From contig USAL01000027.1 in NCBI GenBank assembly GCA_900552545.1, forward strand, positions 1-17,112: a stretch of 17,112 nt of DNA, given 5' to 3'. Positions 1 to 7,290 of this stretch are shown here, piece by piece. The stretch is from an uncultured Sutterella sp. (lineage in GTDB: Bacteria > Pseudomonadota > Gammaproteobacteria > Burkholderiales > Burkholderiaceae_F). Made by a program: the position numbers and the translations under genes. The notes below the pieces were generated by a model. It was not told where the DNA came from. It was given only the letters and a program-made list of their open reading frames with translations, and did not search any database. Position 1 is the stretch's first letter, and every line of letters starts with the position of its first letter.

Positions 1-1750
1 TCATCTTGTCAAAGAGTGCCGAGCTCTCGGTCTTCGTCTGCCGCAGGGCGCGCTCGCTGTCGGCAAGAAAGTTCGTCACGAGTGCCGAGAAGACCTCAAG
101 GGTCTGCCGGAAGTTCTCTTCGGTCTTTTCCTCGGCAAGCGCCTTGACGCGGGCGGCGTCGTAGCGCGTGTCGAGCTCGGCCCTCATGTCGGCGGTCTTT
201 AATTTTGCGCGAAGGTTCGAGCGCACGAGAAGGAAAACCGACCCCACGGCAAGGATGAGCGCGGCGACGCCGCCGCCCCAGAGCGTAAGCCAGCAGACGA
301 CGCCCGCCATCGACGAGGCGCACAGAGCCGAGATGAACCAGCCGCTGATGACGGTGAGACCGCCCGAGACGCGGTAGACGGCGGTCTCGCGGTCCCACGC
401 GCCGTCGGCAAAGCGCGAGCCCATGGCGACCATGAAGGTGACGTAGGTGGTCGACAGCGGCAGCTTGAGGCTCGTGGCCGAGGCAATCAGCACGGCGCTC
501 AAGACCAGGTTGATCGAGGCGCGTACGTAGTCAAAGGGCAGCGGCGTCTCGCCGCGCTCAAGTCGCTTGGGTTCAAAGCGGCTGTTGATCGCCCGCTGAA
601 TCCCGCAGGGGATGATCTGGTGAATGATGTTTCCCAATCCCATTGAGGCTCGCACGATCATGCGGCCGGGCAGGGAGCTGCCGAACTGCTCCTGGTCGCC
701 CGAGTTGCTTGAGGACAAGTTGATCGATGTGCGGATGACGATCTGAGCCTTTTTGGAAAACCACAGCGTGAGCACCATGATGAGGCCGGCGAGAAGCAAC
801 AGATACGTGTTGGCCACCGTGGGCTTTAGGAGCCCCTCCATGGTAAAGGCGTCGGCCGCAGCGCCCGAGGCCGTCCATTGTCTGTAGGAGTCGAGCGCCG
901 CAAGCGGTACGCCCACGAAGTTCACAAGGTCGTTGCCGGCAAAGGAGAAGGCAAGCGCGAAGGTGCCCGCAAGGATGATGATCTTGAAGACATTGATGCG
1001 GGTAAAGAGGATGAGAAGCTCAAAGACGATCGAAAGCACCGCAAAGAGGGTGAGTACGATCGTCCACGTGTGCGCGTTCATGAAATCAAGCCACTCGGGC
1101 CGCATGAAGCTTGCGCCCTTGGCCCCCTTCATCACCAGAAAGTAGACGATGGCGGTGATCGACCCGCCCGCGTAGAGGCCGCCCACGTAGCGGTAGACGC
1201 TTGCGAAGTTAAACGAAAAAATAAGGCGCGCGATCCACTGCACGACGGCGCCCGAGATGAAGGCCACCACGACCGAGACGAGAATGCCCGAGATGATGGT
1301 GAGCGACTTCGAGCTGTTGATGTAGGCAAAGACTTCGGTGAGCGAATGCCCGTCGGCGATGAGCGTATAGGCGGCAGCTGCAAGAGCGCTGCCCAAAAGC
1401 TCAAACACGATCGAGACCGTGGTCGAGGTCGGAAGCCCCAGCGAATTGAACGCATCAAGCAGAATGATGTCGGTGACCATGACCGCAAAGAAGATGATCA
1501 TGATCTCCGAGAAGGTGAACATCTGCGGATTGAAGACGCCCGAGCGGGCGATTTCCATCATGCCCGAAGAGAACGTGGCCCCGAGGATGACGCCTGCGGA
1601 GGCGACGAGCATCGTCATCTTGAAGGAGGCGATGCGGCAGCCCAAGGCCGAATTGAGAAAATTGACGGCGTCGTTGCTGACGCCCACAAAGAGGTCGAAT
1701 GCTGCCAGTAGTCCCAGAAAGACGAGCAGCGCGATGTAGTAGGACTCCAT
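1..1750 (-). CDS. PiT-family inorganic phosphate transporter, 3' end missing
   Basis: Inner-membrane symporter of the PiT family, expected to import inorganic phosphate with a cation. Starting at the ATG at 1750, 583 codons are open to the left edge with no stop, so the C-terminus is outside the window. The duplicated PiT signature is clear: GVSNDAVNFLNSALG near residues 23-37 and AGNDLVNFVGVPLA near 281-294. Two further paired motifs are LPTSTTVSIVFELLG (106-120) and LPLSTTYVTFMVAMGS (440-455). About ten hydrophobic segments span residues 5-515. From about 520 the chain becomes charged and helical (RAELDTRYDAARVKALAEE), like the cytosolic PhoU-like tail of the long (about 750 aa) PiT proteins common in gut bacteria. 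The start is favoured because MESYYIALLVFLGLL directly precedes the first signature; no clear Shine-Dalgarno is visible. The Pho-box-like repeat 90 bp upstream suggests control by PhoB. The family call is firm; ion coupling is not readable. Confidence 0.93.
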   Translation of the reverse strand, partial: MESYYIALLVFLGLLAAFDLFVGVSNDAVNFLNSALGCRIASFKMTMLVASAGVILGATFSSGMMEIARSGVFNPQMFTFSEIMIIFFAVMVTDIILLDAFNSLGLPTSTTVSIVFELLGSALAAAAYTLIADGHSLTEVFAYINSSKSLTIISGILVSVVVAFISGAVVQWIARLIFSFNFASVYRYVGGLYAGGSITAIVYFLVMKGAKGASFMRPEWLDFMNAHTWTIVLTLFAVLSIVFELLILFTRINVFKIIILAGTFALAFSFAGNDLVNFVGVPLAALDSYRQWTASGAAADAFTMEGLLKPTVANTYLLLLAGLIMVLTLWFSKKAQIVIRTSINLSSSNSGDQEQFGSSLPGRMIVRASMGLGNIIHQIIPCGIQRAINSRFEPKRLERGETPLPFDYVRASINLVLSAVLIASATSLKLPLSTTYVTFMVAMGSRFADGAWDRETAVYRVSGGLTVISGWFISALCASSMAGVVCWLTLWGGGVAALILAVGSVFLLVRSNLRAKLKTADMRAELDTRYDAARVKALAEEKTEENFRQTLEVFSALVTNFLADSERALRQTKTESSALFDKM

Positions 1751-1840
1751 GGTGAAAGCGTTTGCGCCCGAAAAAGGGCGGGTCAGTTGTTGCAATGGCC
1801 GCAAGTGTGCCCGGCGAGAATGACGGTTCTGCGTGAATTT

Positions 1841-1860
1841 GATGACACAACGATGACAAC
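1841..1860 (-). promoter_or_regulatory. Pho-box-like direct repeat upstream of the phosphate transporter
   Basis: On the minus strand two heptamers, TTGTCAT and GTGTCAT, lie 11 bp apart (start to start). This matches the layout of the PhoB box (CTGTCAT, four spacer bases, CTGTCAT/C). A third related heptamer, CCGTCAT, lies 21 bp further towards the gene (plus positions 1820-1826), almost two repeat periods away. The site is 91 bp upstream of the transporter ATG. No good -10 hexamer is visible at the usual distance. The match is read by eye; function is inferred from the pattern and from the neighbouring gene. Confidence 0.6.
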
Positions 1861-1936
1861 CGCAGCCACGGCCGGCGACGCAATGGCGCAACGGATGAAA
1901 ATGAACGCCGACCGACGAGGGGCGGAGGTTCGTCGT

Positions 1937-1975
1937 ACCGCCCGCGGCAGGGGAGAACGCCGCGGGGCGGTTTTT
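1937..1975 (+). terminator. Terminator-like hairpin in the divergent region before glyA
   Basis: The arm ACCGCCCGCGGC (1937-1948) pairs with GCCGCGGGGCGGT (1959-1971): 12 base pairs with a single bulged C and a 10-nt loop. It runs straight into TTTTT (1971-1975). This is a textbook intrinsic terminator on the plus strand. No plus-strand gene ends here because the upstream gene is divergent. It must therefore stop a leader RNA, an unannotated small RNA or antisense transcription from the transporter region. Confidence 0.6.
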
Positions 1976-1990
1976 GCGCCCGCACAATGC

Positions 1991-1996
1991 GATAAT
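1991..1996 (+). promoter_or_regulatory. Candidate -10 box for glyA
   Basis: GATAAT at 1991-1996 is a good -10 hexamer. The expected -35 position falls in the T-tract of the preceding hairpin (about 1968-1975) and is a poor match. Transcription would begin near 2003, giving a leader of about 190 nt before glyA. Confidence 0.4.
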
Positions 1997-2008
1997 GCCT
2001 TCCTACGG

Positions 2009-2045
2009 GGTGCCCTCCCGGCATCAGCGGGCGGGGCTCCTTTTT
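2009..2045 (+). terminator. Second terminator-like hairpin at the start of the glyA leader
   Basis: GGTGCCCTCCCG (2009-2020) pairs with CGGGCGGGGCTCC (2028-2040) around the loop GCATCAG, with one mismatch, one bulge and one G-T pair. TTTTT follows at 2041-2045. It begins just after the candidate transcription start, so it would end a leader RNA of roughly 40 nt. CCCTCCCG could alternatively pair with CGGGAAGGG at 2133-2141, which would open the terminator; this alternative is speculative. Confidence 0.45.
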
Positions 2046-2084
2046 CGTGTCCGTCAAAGTTTTTTTCGTGATTTGTCTTTAACC

Positions 2085-2167
2085 GGCGCCCGCGGCGGGC
2101 GGCGCCCGTTGTCCCGAAGCGTTTCGCGCGGTCGGGAAGGGGGCTCTGCGCGCGCTTTACGGGCGCC
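2085..2167 (+). other. Structured 5' leader of glyA (possible cis-regulatory RNA)
   Basis: GGCGCCCGT (2101-2109) is a perfect inverted repeat of ACGGGCGCC (2159-2167). Enclosed within it, TCCCGA (2112-2117) pairs with TCGGGA (2132-2137) and has a smaller GCG-TTT-CGC hairpin inside. The segment 2101-2106 can instead pair with GGCGCC at 2085-2090, giving two mutually exclusive folds. The closing arm ends 23 nt before the glyA start, near the AGAGGAA ribosome binding site. I do not recognise a known riboswitch class. The very high GC of the region makes some pairing expected by chance. Confidence 0.35.
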
Positions 2168-2190
2168 ATGCTTCAAAGAGGAACCGAGGC

Positions 2191-3456
2191 ATGTACCACT
2201 ACTCGAACACCGTTGCCGCCTGCGATCCGGAGGTCTGGAAGTTCATTGCGGCAGAGATGCAGCGTCAGGAGCAGCACATTGAGCTCATCGCGAGCGAAAA
2301 CTACGCATCGCCCGCCGTGATGCAGGCTCAGGGGAGCCAGCTCACCAACAAGTACGCCGAGGGCTATCCCGGAAAGCGCTACTACGGCGGCTGCCAGTAC
2401 GTCGACGAGGTCGAGCGCCTTGCGATCGAGCGCGCCAAGAAGCTCTTCTGCGAGCCCGCAGGCGTTGAAATGGCCGTTAACGTGCAGCCGCACTCGGGCG
2501 CACAGGCCAACGAAGCGGTGCTCATGGCCGTGGCCAACCCCGGCGACACGGTGATGGGCATGAGCCTTGCCGACGGCGGGCATCTCACCCACGGCATGAA
2601 GATCAACTTCTCGGGCAAGTACTTCAATATCGTGAGCTACGGCGTGCGCGACAGCGACGAGGCGATCGACTATGACGAGGTCGAGCGCCTTGCCAAGGAA
2701 AGCAAGCCCAAGCTCATCATCGCCGGCGCCTCGGCCTATTCGCTTCGCATCGACTTCAAGCGCTTTGCCGAGATCGCCCACAGCGTGGGGGCGCTCCTTA
2801 TGGTCGACATGGCCCACTATGCGGGCTTGATCGCCGCGGGCGTCTATCCCTCGCCCTTCGGCTACGCCGACATCGTCACCACGACGACCCACAAGAGCCT
2901 GCGCGGCCCGCGCGGCGGCATCATCTTCTGCCGCCCGGATCTCGAAAAGGCTATCAATTCGGCCGTCTTCCCCGGCATGCAGGGCGGCCCCCTGATGCAC
3001 GTCATCGCCGCCAAGGCCGTGGCTTTAGGCGAAGCGCTCAAGCCCGAATTCAAGGAATACGGCCGTCAGGTGATGAAAAACGCTGCAGTTCTCGCTGAAG
3101 AGCTTGAAAAGCGGGGTCTGCGCATCGTCTCGGGCGGCACGGAAAGCCACGTGATGTTGGTCGACCTGCGCCCGAAGCACATCACGGGCAAGGCGGCCGA
3201 GGCCGTTTTGGGCGCCGCGCACATCACGGTCAACAAGAACGCCATTCACAACGATCCCGAAAAGCCGTTCGTCACCTCGGGCATCCGTCTCGGAACGCCT
3301 GCGATGACCACGCGCGGCTTCAAGGAAGCGGAAATGCGCAAGACCGCCAACCTCATCGCCGATCTGCTCGATGCCCCTGAGAACGCCGCGGTTCTTGAGC
3401 GCGTGCGTCAGGAGGTCGATCAGCTCACGGCGCTTTTCCCGGTCTACCGCGTCTAA
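2191..3456 (+). CDS. glyA: Serine hydroxymethyltransferase
   Basis: Cytosolic PLP enzyme that converts serine and tetrahydrofolate to glycine and 5,10-methylene-THF, the main supply of one-carbon units. The 421-aa length matches bacterial GlyA (about 415-420). Diagnostic segments are ELIASENYAS (31-40), the KRYYGG motif near 62-67, the VQPHSGAQAN region near 98-107, the cofactor-binding VDMAH (205-209) and the Schiff-base lysine K235 in TTTTHKSLRGPRGG. The C-terminal GIRLGTPAMTTRGFKE is also typical. The ATG is preceded by AGAGGAA at good spacing and the N-terminus aligns with the family. It is preceded by a long structured leader and followed by a 222-bp gap before nrdR. The glyA-nrdR-rib order is common in proteobacteria and links folate, nucleotide and flavin metabolism. 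Confidence 0.97.
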   Translation: MYHYSNTVAACDPEVWKFIAAEMQRQEQHIELIASENYASPAVMQAQGSQLTNKYAEGYPGKRYYGGCQYVDEVERLAIERAKKLFCEPAGVEMAVNVQPHSGAQANEAVLMAVANPGDTVMGMSLADGGHLTHGMKINFSGKYFNIVSYGVRDSDEAIDYDEVERLAKESKPKLIIAGASAYSLRIDFKRFAEIAHSVGALLMVDMAHYAGLIAAGVYPSPFGYADIVTTTTHKSLRGPRGGIIFCRPDLEKAINSAVFPGMQGGPLMHVIAAKAVALGEALKPEFKEYGRQVMKNAAVLAEELEKRGLRIVSGGTESHVMLVDLRPKHITGKAAEAVLGAAHITVNKNAIHNDPEKPFVTSGIRLGTPAMTTRGFKEAEMRKTANLIADLLDAPENAAVLERVRQEVDQLTALFPVYRV

Positions 3457-3496
3457 GCCGACCGTAAAAAACGGTAATCGGGTAATCGACGGACTT

Positions 3497-3519
3497 CTCG
3501 GGGGCCGCAGGCCCCCGAG
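3497..3519 (+). other. Perfect GC hairpin downstream of glyA
   Basis: CTCGGGGGCC (3497-3506) and GGCCCCCGAG (3510-3519) form a 10-bp perfect stem with a 3-nt loop, 40 bp after the glyA stop. No T-tract follows, so it is not a standard intrinsic terminator. It may stabilise the glyA mRNA end or act as a pause site. Confidence 0.5.
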
Positions 3520-3523
3520 GCCG

Positions 3524-3529
3524 TAAAAT
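3524..3529 (+). promoter_or_regulatory. Candidate -10 box for nrdR
   Basis: TAAAAT at 3524-3529 in the context GCCGTAAAATG. The same hexamer occurs at the expected place before ribH (10409) and before the Crp/Fnr regulator (minus strand, 14887-14882), which suggests a locally used -10 sequence. No convincing -35 is visible because the preceding hairpin occupies that position. Confidence 0.3.
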
Positions 3530-3677
3530 GTTCATTTGAAAAGAGCAGCCACGCGCCGGGATCGGCTCAAGCCCCGCGCCCGATGAAGCGCGACTGCCCT
3601 CACACCATCGACATCCACCCGCAGGTCAGGGGCGGCGTGATCTTCATTCGGCCGCCCTCTTCGGGAAGGGGACTTAC

Positions 3678-4151
3678 ATGCGTTGTCCGTTTTGCAAGGC
3701 CAAGGACTCGGCCGTCATCGACTCTCGTTCGAGCGAGGACGGCTTCTCGATCCGTCGGCGCCGCGTCTGCTCGGTCTGCGGCAAGCGCTTTACAACCTTT
3801 GAGCGCGCCGAGCTCAACATGCCCATGATCGTCAAGCGCACGGGCGATCGGCGCGAGTACGACCGCGAGAAGATCCGCGCCTCGATGCGGCTTGCGCTCA
3901 GAAAGCGCCCCGTGACGAGCGAAAAGATCGAAGAGGTGATCACGAGCATCGAGCAGCAGCTCAAGAGCCTGGGCGAGCGCGAGGTTCCCTCCTCGAAGGT
4001 GGGCGAGCTGGTGCTGCAGGAATTGAAAAAGCTCGACGCCGTCGCCTACGTGCGCTTTGCGAGCGTCTACTACAACGTCGACAACCCCGAGGGGTTCCAC
4101 CGGCTCATGGCCGATCTTGACGACGTTGAGGGCGAGGGCGACAAGCACTGA
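3678..4151 (+). CDS. nrdR: Transcriptional repressor NrdR
   Basis: Nucleotide-sensing repressor of ribonucleotide reductase genes. The 157-aa length is normal (about 150-160). The N-terminal zinc ribbon has its four cysteines at C3, C6, C31 and C34 (CPFC and CSVC), with the conserved DSR and IRRRR segments between them. An ATP-cone domain follows from about residue 49 (PMIVKRTGDRREYDREKI) to about 140, ending in the typical VAYVRFASVYYNVDN. A purine-rich GGAAGGGGA sits 6 nt before the ATG. Placement directly before ribD is the common proteobacterial arrangement; the gap to ribD is about 108 bp. The acidic tail DDVEGEGDKH is slightly longer than usual. Confidence 0.96.
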   Translation: MRCPFCKAKDSAVIDSRSSEDGFSIRRRRVCSVCGKRFTTFERAELNMPMIVKRTGDRREYDREKIRASMRLALRKRPVTSEKIEEVITSIEQQLKSLGEREVPSSKVGELVLQELKKLDAVAYVRFASVYYNVDNPEGFHRLMADLDDVEGEGDKH

Positions 4152-4259
4152 CGCCGCTGCCCCTCAAACTCTTTTTCAAAAAACGAATGCATGCGCAAAG
4201 CCTCGGGCCTTTAGCCCTTCCGTTGGGTGAGGCCCCTGACGGCTGTGACTCTTCAGATC

Positions 4260-5420
4260 ATGACGAGTGCTGAACACTGCAACGAAAACCGCGTGAGCGA
4301 AAAGGACATCTACTGGATGCGGCAGGCGATTGCCGAAAGCCGCAAGGGCATCTTCATTGCGCCCCCGAATCCGGCCGTGGGCTGCGTGATCGTGCGCGAC
4401 GGTTGCGAGATCGCGCGCGGCTACACCCATGCGCCCGGAAGCGCCCACGCCGAGATCGACGCGATCAACAATGCGGCCAAAAATGGCGCAAGCGTCGAGG
4501 GCGCCACGGTCTACGTCTCGCTAGAGCCCTGCTCGCACTACGGCAGAACGCCGCCCTGCGCGCTGCGCCTCATCAAGGAAAAGGTGGGACGCGTCGTTGC
4601 CGCCATCACCGATCCCAACCCGGCCGTTGCCGGCCGCGGCCTGCGCATGCTCAAGGATGCGGGGATCGAGGTCGAAAGCGGCGTGTGCGCCGACGAGGCG
4701 CGCGAAGCCAATATTGGATTTCTCACGCGCATGGAGCGCGGCACGCCCTGGGTGCGCATGAAGGTCGCCGCGAGCCTTGACGGCCGCACGGCGCTTGCAA
4801 ACGGCCAGAGCCAATGGATTACGGGTCCCGAAGCGCGCCGCGCAGGGCACCTCCTGCGCGCGCGAGCTCAGGGGCTTTTGACGGGCGTGGGCACGGTTTT
4901 GGCCGACGACCCGCAGATGAACGTACGCCTTGAAGGAGACTATCCGAGCCCGGTGAAGTACGTGCTCGACACCGAGGCGCGAACGCCCGTCACCGCGAAG
5001 ATCCTTCAAGGAAAGCGCTGCGTCGTGTTCGTGAAGGCGGGGGCCGACTCCGCGCGCGTTGCCGCGCTTGAAGCCGCAGGCGCCGTCGTGCGGCCCGTGG
5101 CTGCGACGCAGACGACCGCCCCCGACGGGAGCATCCGCGAGGTGCTTGACCTTGGGGAAGTCCTGCGCTCCATCGGGACCGATGAGATCAACGAGCTTCA
5201 TGTCGAAGCGGGCGCGGCGGTAAACGGTGCGCTCATTTCCGCTGGGCTCGTCGACGAGATCGTTGCCTTCGTCGCCCCGGCCTTCATGGGCGAGGGGATG
5301 CCGGCCGCAAGGCTTCCCGTCTTTACCAGCATGGACGAGGTGAGCCGCTGGCGCTTTGAAAGCGTCGAGCGCATGGGCGAAGACCTCGAGCTCGTGCTGC
5401 GGCCCTGGACGCAAAAATAA
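4260..5420 (+). CDS. ribD: Bifunctional riboflavin biosynthesis deaminase/reductase RibD
   Basis: Catalyses two early riboflavin steps: deamination of the pyrimidine produced from GTP, then NADPH-dependent reduction of the ribosyl side chain. The N-terminal deaminase carries the zinc site H63-A-E65 and PC91...PPC100 (PCSHYGRTPPC). The C-terminal reductase begins near residue 165 with MKVAASLDGRTAL and includes GVGTVLADDPQMNVR. I chose the ATG at 4260 (386 aa; E. coli RibD is 367). An in-frame GTG at 4227 would add 11 unconvincing residues and lies inside a potential leader stem (GCCTC 4200-4204 with GAGGC 4229-4233). Another in-frame GTG at 4293 (VSEKDIYWM) is also possible. None has a strong Shine-Dalgarno, so the start is the least certain part. 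No FMN riboswitch is visible upstream. Confidence 0.95.
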   Translation: MTSAEHCNENRVSEKDIYWMRQAIAESRKGIFIAPPNPAVGCVIVRDGCEIARGYTHAPGSAHAEIDAINNAAKNGASVEGATVYVSLEPCSHYGRTPPCALRLIKEKVGRVVAAITDPNPAVAGRGLRMLKDAGIEVESGVCADEAREANIGFLTRMERGTPWVRMKVAASLDGRTALANGQSQWITGPEARRAGHLLRARAQGLLTGVGTVLADDPQMNVRLEGDYPSPVKYVLDTEARTPVTAKILQGKRCVVFVKAGADSARVAALEAAGAVVRPVAATQTTAPDGSIREVLDLGEVLRSIGTDEINELHVEAGAAVNGALISAGLVDEIVAFVAPAFMGEGMPAARLPVFTSMDEVSRWRFESVERMGEDLELVLRPWTQK

Positions 5421-5428
5421 ATTTTCCT

Positions 5429-5459
5429 GGAAAGGGGCCGGAGGGACGGTCCCTTTTCC
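5429..5459 (+). other. Hairpin between ribD and ribE
   Basis: GGAAAGGGGCCG (5429-5440) pairs imperfectly with CGGTCCCTTTTCC (5447-5459), about 11 bp with a bulge, just after the ribD stop. The 3' arm holds TTTT and a second T-rich run (ATTTTCTTATTC) follows at 5469-5480. It could be a weak terminator or attenuator that lets ribE be controlled separately. Confidence 0.4.
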
Positions 5460-5511
5460 AACGAGACCATTTTCTTATTCGTTACACACCAAAAAAGGAA
5501 GCACATTCAAG

Positions 5512-6138
5512 ATGTTTACCGGAATCATTCAAGCCATCGGCAAGGTTCGCGAGCCTGAAAAGCTCGGCAACGGCGTGCGTCTGACGATCGTCACCCCGGC
5601 TGAGTTTCACCTCGACGAAGTCCATGTGGGCGACTCGATTGCCGTCAACGGCGCCTGCATGACGGTCACCAAGATCGAGGGCAACGCCTTCTCGATCGAT
5701 GTTAGCGCCGAGAGCCTCTCGAAGACGACGGGGCTTGACACCTTCGGTGAAGTGAATCTGGAAAAGGCGATGCGCTTGGGCGATCGGGTCGACGGCCACC
5801 TCGTGAGCGGCCACGTCGACGGCGTGGGCCAGGTCGACAGCTTCGAGAAGATCGCCGAAAGCTACCGGCTCGTGATCCGCGCGCCGCTCAAGCTCTCGCC
5901 CTACCTTGCCTACAAGGGATCGGTGGCGGTGAACGGCGTCTCGCTTACCATCAACTCGGTTGAAGACACCGCCATGGGCGCGCTCATCAGCATCAACCTC
6001 ATTCCGCACACGATCGAGGTGACGACCTTGAAGCGCCTCAAGCCCCAGGACTACGTCAACCTTGAGATCGACACGATCGCGCGCTACGTCGAGCGCATGG
6101 TCTCGCTCAAGGAAAAGGAAGGCGACGATCTCTTCTAA
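5512..6138 (+). CDS. ribE: Riboflavin synthase, alpha chain
   Basis: Converts two molecules of 6,7-dimethyl-8-ribityllumazine into riboflavin and a pyrimidine that re-enters the pathway, working with RibH. The protein is 208 aa, normal for the family. It shows the duplicated lumazine-binding barrel: MFTGIIQAIG at residue 1 with GDSIAVNGACMTVT (40-53), then DGHLVSGHVDGVG (94-106) with KGSVAVNGVSLTIN (135-148). The end, RYVERMVSLKEKEG, is the usual trimerisation helix. The reading frame is open 52 codons further upstream, but the start at 5512 gives the invariant MFTGI N-terminus and has AAGGAA 11 nt before it. It is 91 bp downstream of ribD, separated by a hairpin, and 51 bp before the OYE gene. 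Confidence 0.96.
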   Translation: MFTGIIQAIGKVREPEKLGNGVRLTIVTPAEFHLDEVHVGDSIAVNGACMTVTKIEGNAFSIDVSAESLSKTTGLDTFGEVNLEKAMRLGDRVDGHLVSGHVDGVGQVDSFEKIAESYRLVIRAPLKLSPYLAYKGSVAVNGVSLTINSVEDTAMGALISINLIPHTIEVTTLKRLKPQDYVNLEIDTIARYVERMVSLKEKEGDDLF

Positions 6139-6189
6139 GAGAAGCGTCCCAATCCTCCTTCATCAGCCGCCTCGCACGGAGCCCGAACC

Positions 6190-7263
6190 ATGAGTGCGCT
6201 TTTGTTCTCCCCGATCACGATTGAGAACACGACCGTCGAAAACCGCATCTGCGTGCCTCCGATGTGCCAGTGTCGCGCCGACAACGGTCTTGCGCGCCCC
6301 TGGCACACGATGCACTACGGGCGGCTGATGAATTCGGGTGCAGGGCTCGTCGTGGTGGAGGCAACGGCCGTCTCCCCCGAAGGGCGCATCACCACGCGGT
6401 GCCTCGGGCTCTACGACGACGCCCAGCAGCAGGCGCTCGCAAAGCTCGTGCACGACTGCCGTGCGGTGGCCGCGCGTCCGAAGCTCTTTATTCAGCTCTC
6501 GCACGCCGGCCGCAAGGGCAGTCGCGACGATCCTGCGCGCGGAAAGCGCGTGCTCTCGCCCGAAGAAGGCGGGTTTGAACTCATTGCTCCCACCGCGGGC
6601 TCCTACTTTGCCGGCACGCCCGCGGCGCGGATGATGACCGAAGAGGACATCATCCGCGTCATTGCCGATTTCGCCGCGGCTGCAGCGCGTGCGGCAGCCG
6701 CAGGCTTTGACGGCATTCAGCTTCATGCCGCGCACGGCTATCTGCTGCATCAGTTCCTCTCGCCCGTGACCAACAAGCGCACCGACCGTTGGGGCGGCAG
6801 CCGCGAAAACCGCATGCGCTTTGCGCTTGCCGTGATTGAAGCCGTCAAGAAGGCCGCGGAGGGCGTGCCGCTCGCGCTGCGCGTGCCCGCAAGCGACTGG
6901 ATTGAAGGCGGCTGGCAGATTGAAGATACGGTGGCCTTCGTCGAGAAGGTAAAGGATCTGGGCGTTGCGGCCGTCGACGTTTCCGTGGGCGGCGGGATCG
7001 ATCCCGCGCAGACGCTTCCCGCGGGTCAGGTGATGGTGCAGAAATATTCGCGCACGATCCGCGAGGCGACCGGCATCATCACCTATGCCGCAGGCCACAT
7101 CACCGCGCCGCTGCAGGCCGAGGCGGTTCTTGCCGCAGGTGACGCCGACGGCGTGTGCATCGGCCGCGAGATGATCCGCAACCCCAACTGGGGCTGGCGG
7201 GCGGCGCAGGAGCTGCACGCGGTGGTGCAGGTGCCCGCGCCCTACGTTCCGGCGTTTTTCTAG
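6190..7263 (+). CDS. Old Yellow Enzyme-family NAD(P)H:flavin oxidoreductase (YqjM/XenA-like)
   Basis: FMN-dependent ene-reductase expected to reduce activated C=C bonds of alpha,beta-unsaturated compounds with NAD(P)H; cytosolic, no signal peptide. The 357-aa chain is one TIM barrel. Visible residues of the YqjM/XenA class are PPMC26, VVEATAVSPEGR (55-66), QLSHAGRKGS (102-111), the substrate-binding pair H169/H172 with Y174 in HAAHGYLLHQFLSP, and WGGSRENR (181-188). The phosphate-binding end is GVCIGREMIRNPNW. In YqjM the redox-tuning Cys26 is followed two residues later by Tyr28 (MCMY). Here the motif is MCQC, so that tyrosine is replaced by cysteine. GGAG lies before the ATG. It follows ribE by 51 bp on the same strand and could share its transcript. 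The natural substrate cannot be read from sequence. Confidence 0.92.
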   Translation: MSALLFSPITIENTTVENRICVPPMCQCRADNGLARPWHTMHYGRLMNSGAGLVVVEATAVSPEGRITTRCLGLYDDAQQQALAKLVHDCRAVAARPKLFIQLSHAGRKGSRDDPARGKRVLSPEEGGFELIAPTAGSYFAGTPAARMMTEEDIIRVIADFAAAAARAAAAGFDGIQLHAAHGYLLHQFLSPVTNKRTDRWGGSRENRMRFALAVIEAVKKAAEGVPLALRVPASDWIEGGWQIEDTVAFVEKVKDLGVAAVDVSVGGGIDPAQTLPAGQVMVQKYSRTIREATGIITYAAGHITAPLQAEAVLAAGDADGVCIGREMIRNPNWGWRAAQELHAVVQVPAPYVPAFF

Positions 7264-7290
7264 CTGCGCTCGAGCGGCGCTCTCCGGAGC

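Noticed and set aside
878..1711. Plus-strand frame of 277 codons in the transporter region
   Set aside because: The product is a Lys/Asp/Glu/His-rich low-complexity chain, antisense to clear PiT transporter motifs on the minus strand.
1751..2190. Glycine riboswitch before glyA
   Set aside because: The hairpins do not carry the conserved glycine-aptamer core, and those switches usually precede gcv genes. It was kept only as an unclassified structured leader.
3497..3519. Intrinsic terminator after glyA
   Set aside because: The stem is strong and perfect but no T-tract follows, so it is listed only as a hairpin.
4152..4259. FMN riboswitch before ribD
   Set aside because: The gap is too short, and the conserved RFN segments (such as GGCGG...GUGAAAGCC) are not present. 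Only simple short stems (GCCTC/GAGGC, GGGC/GCCC) are visible.
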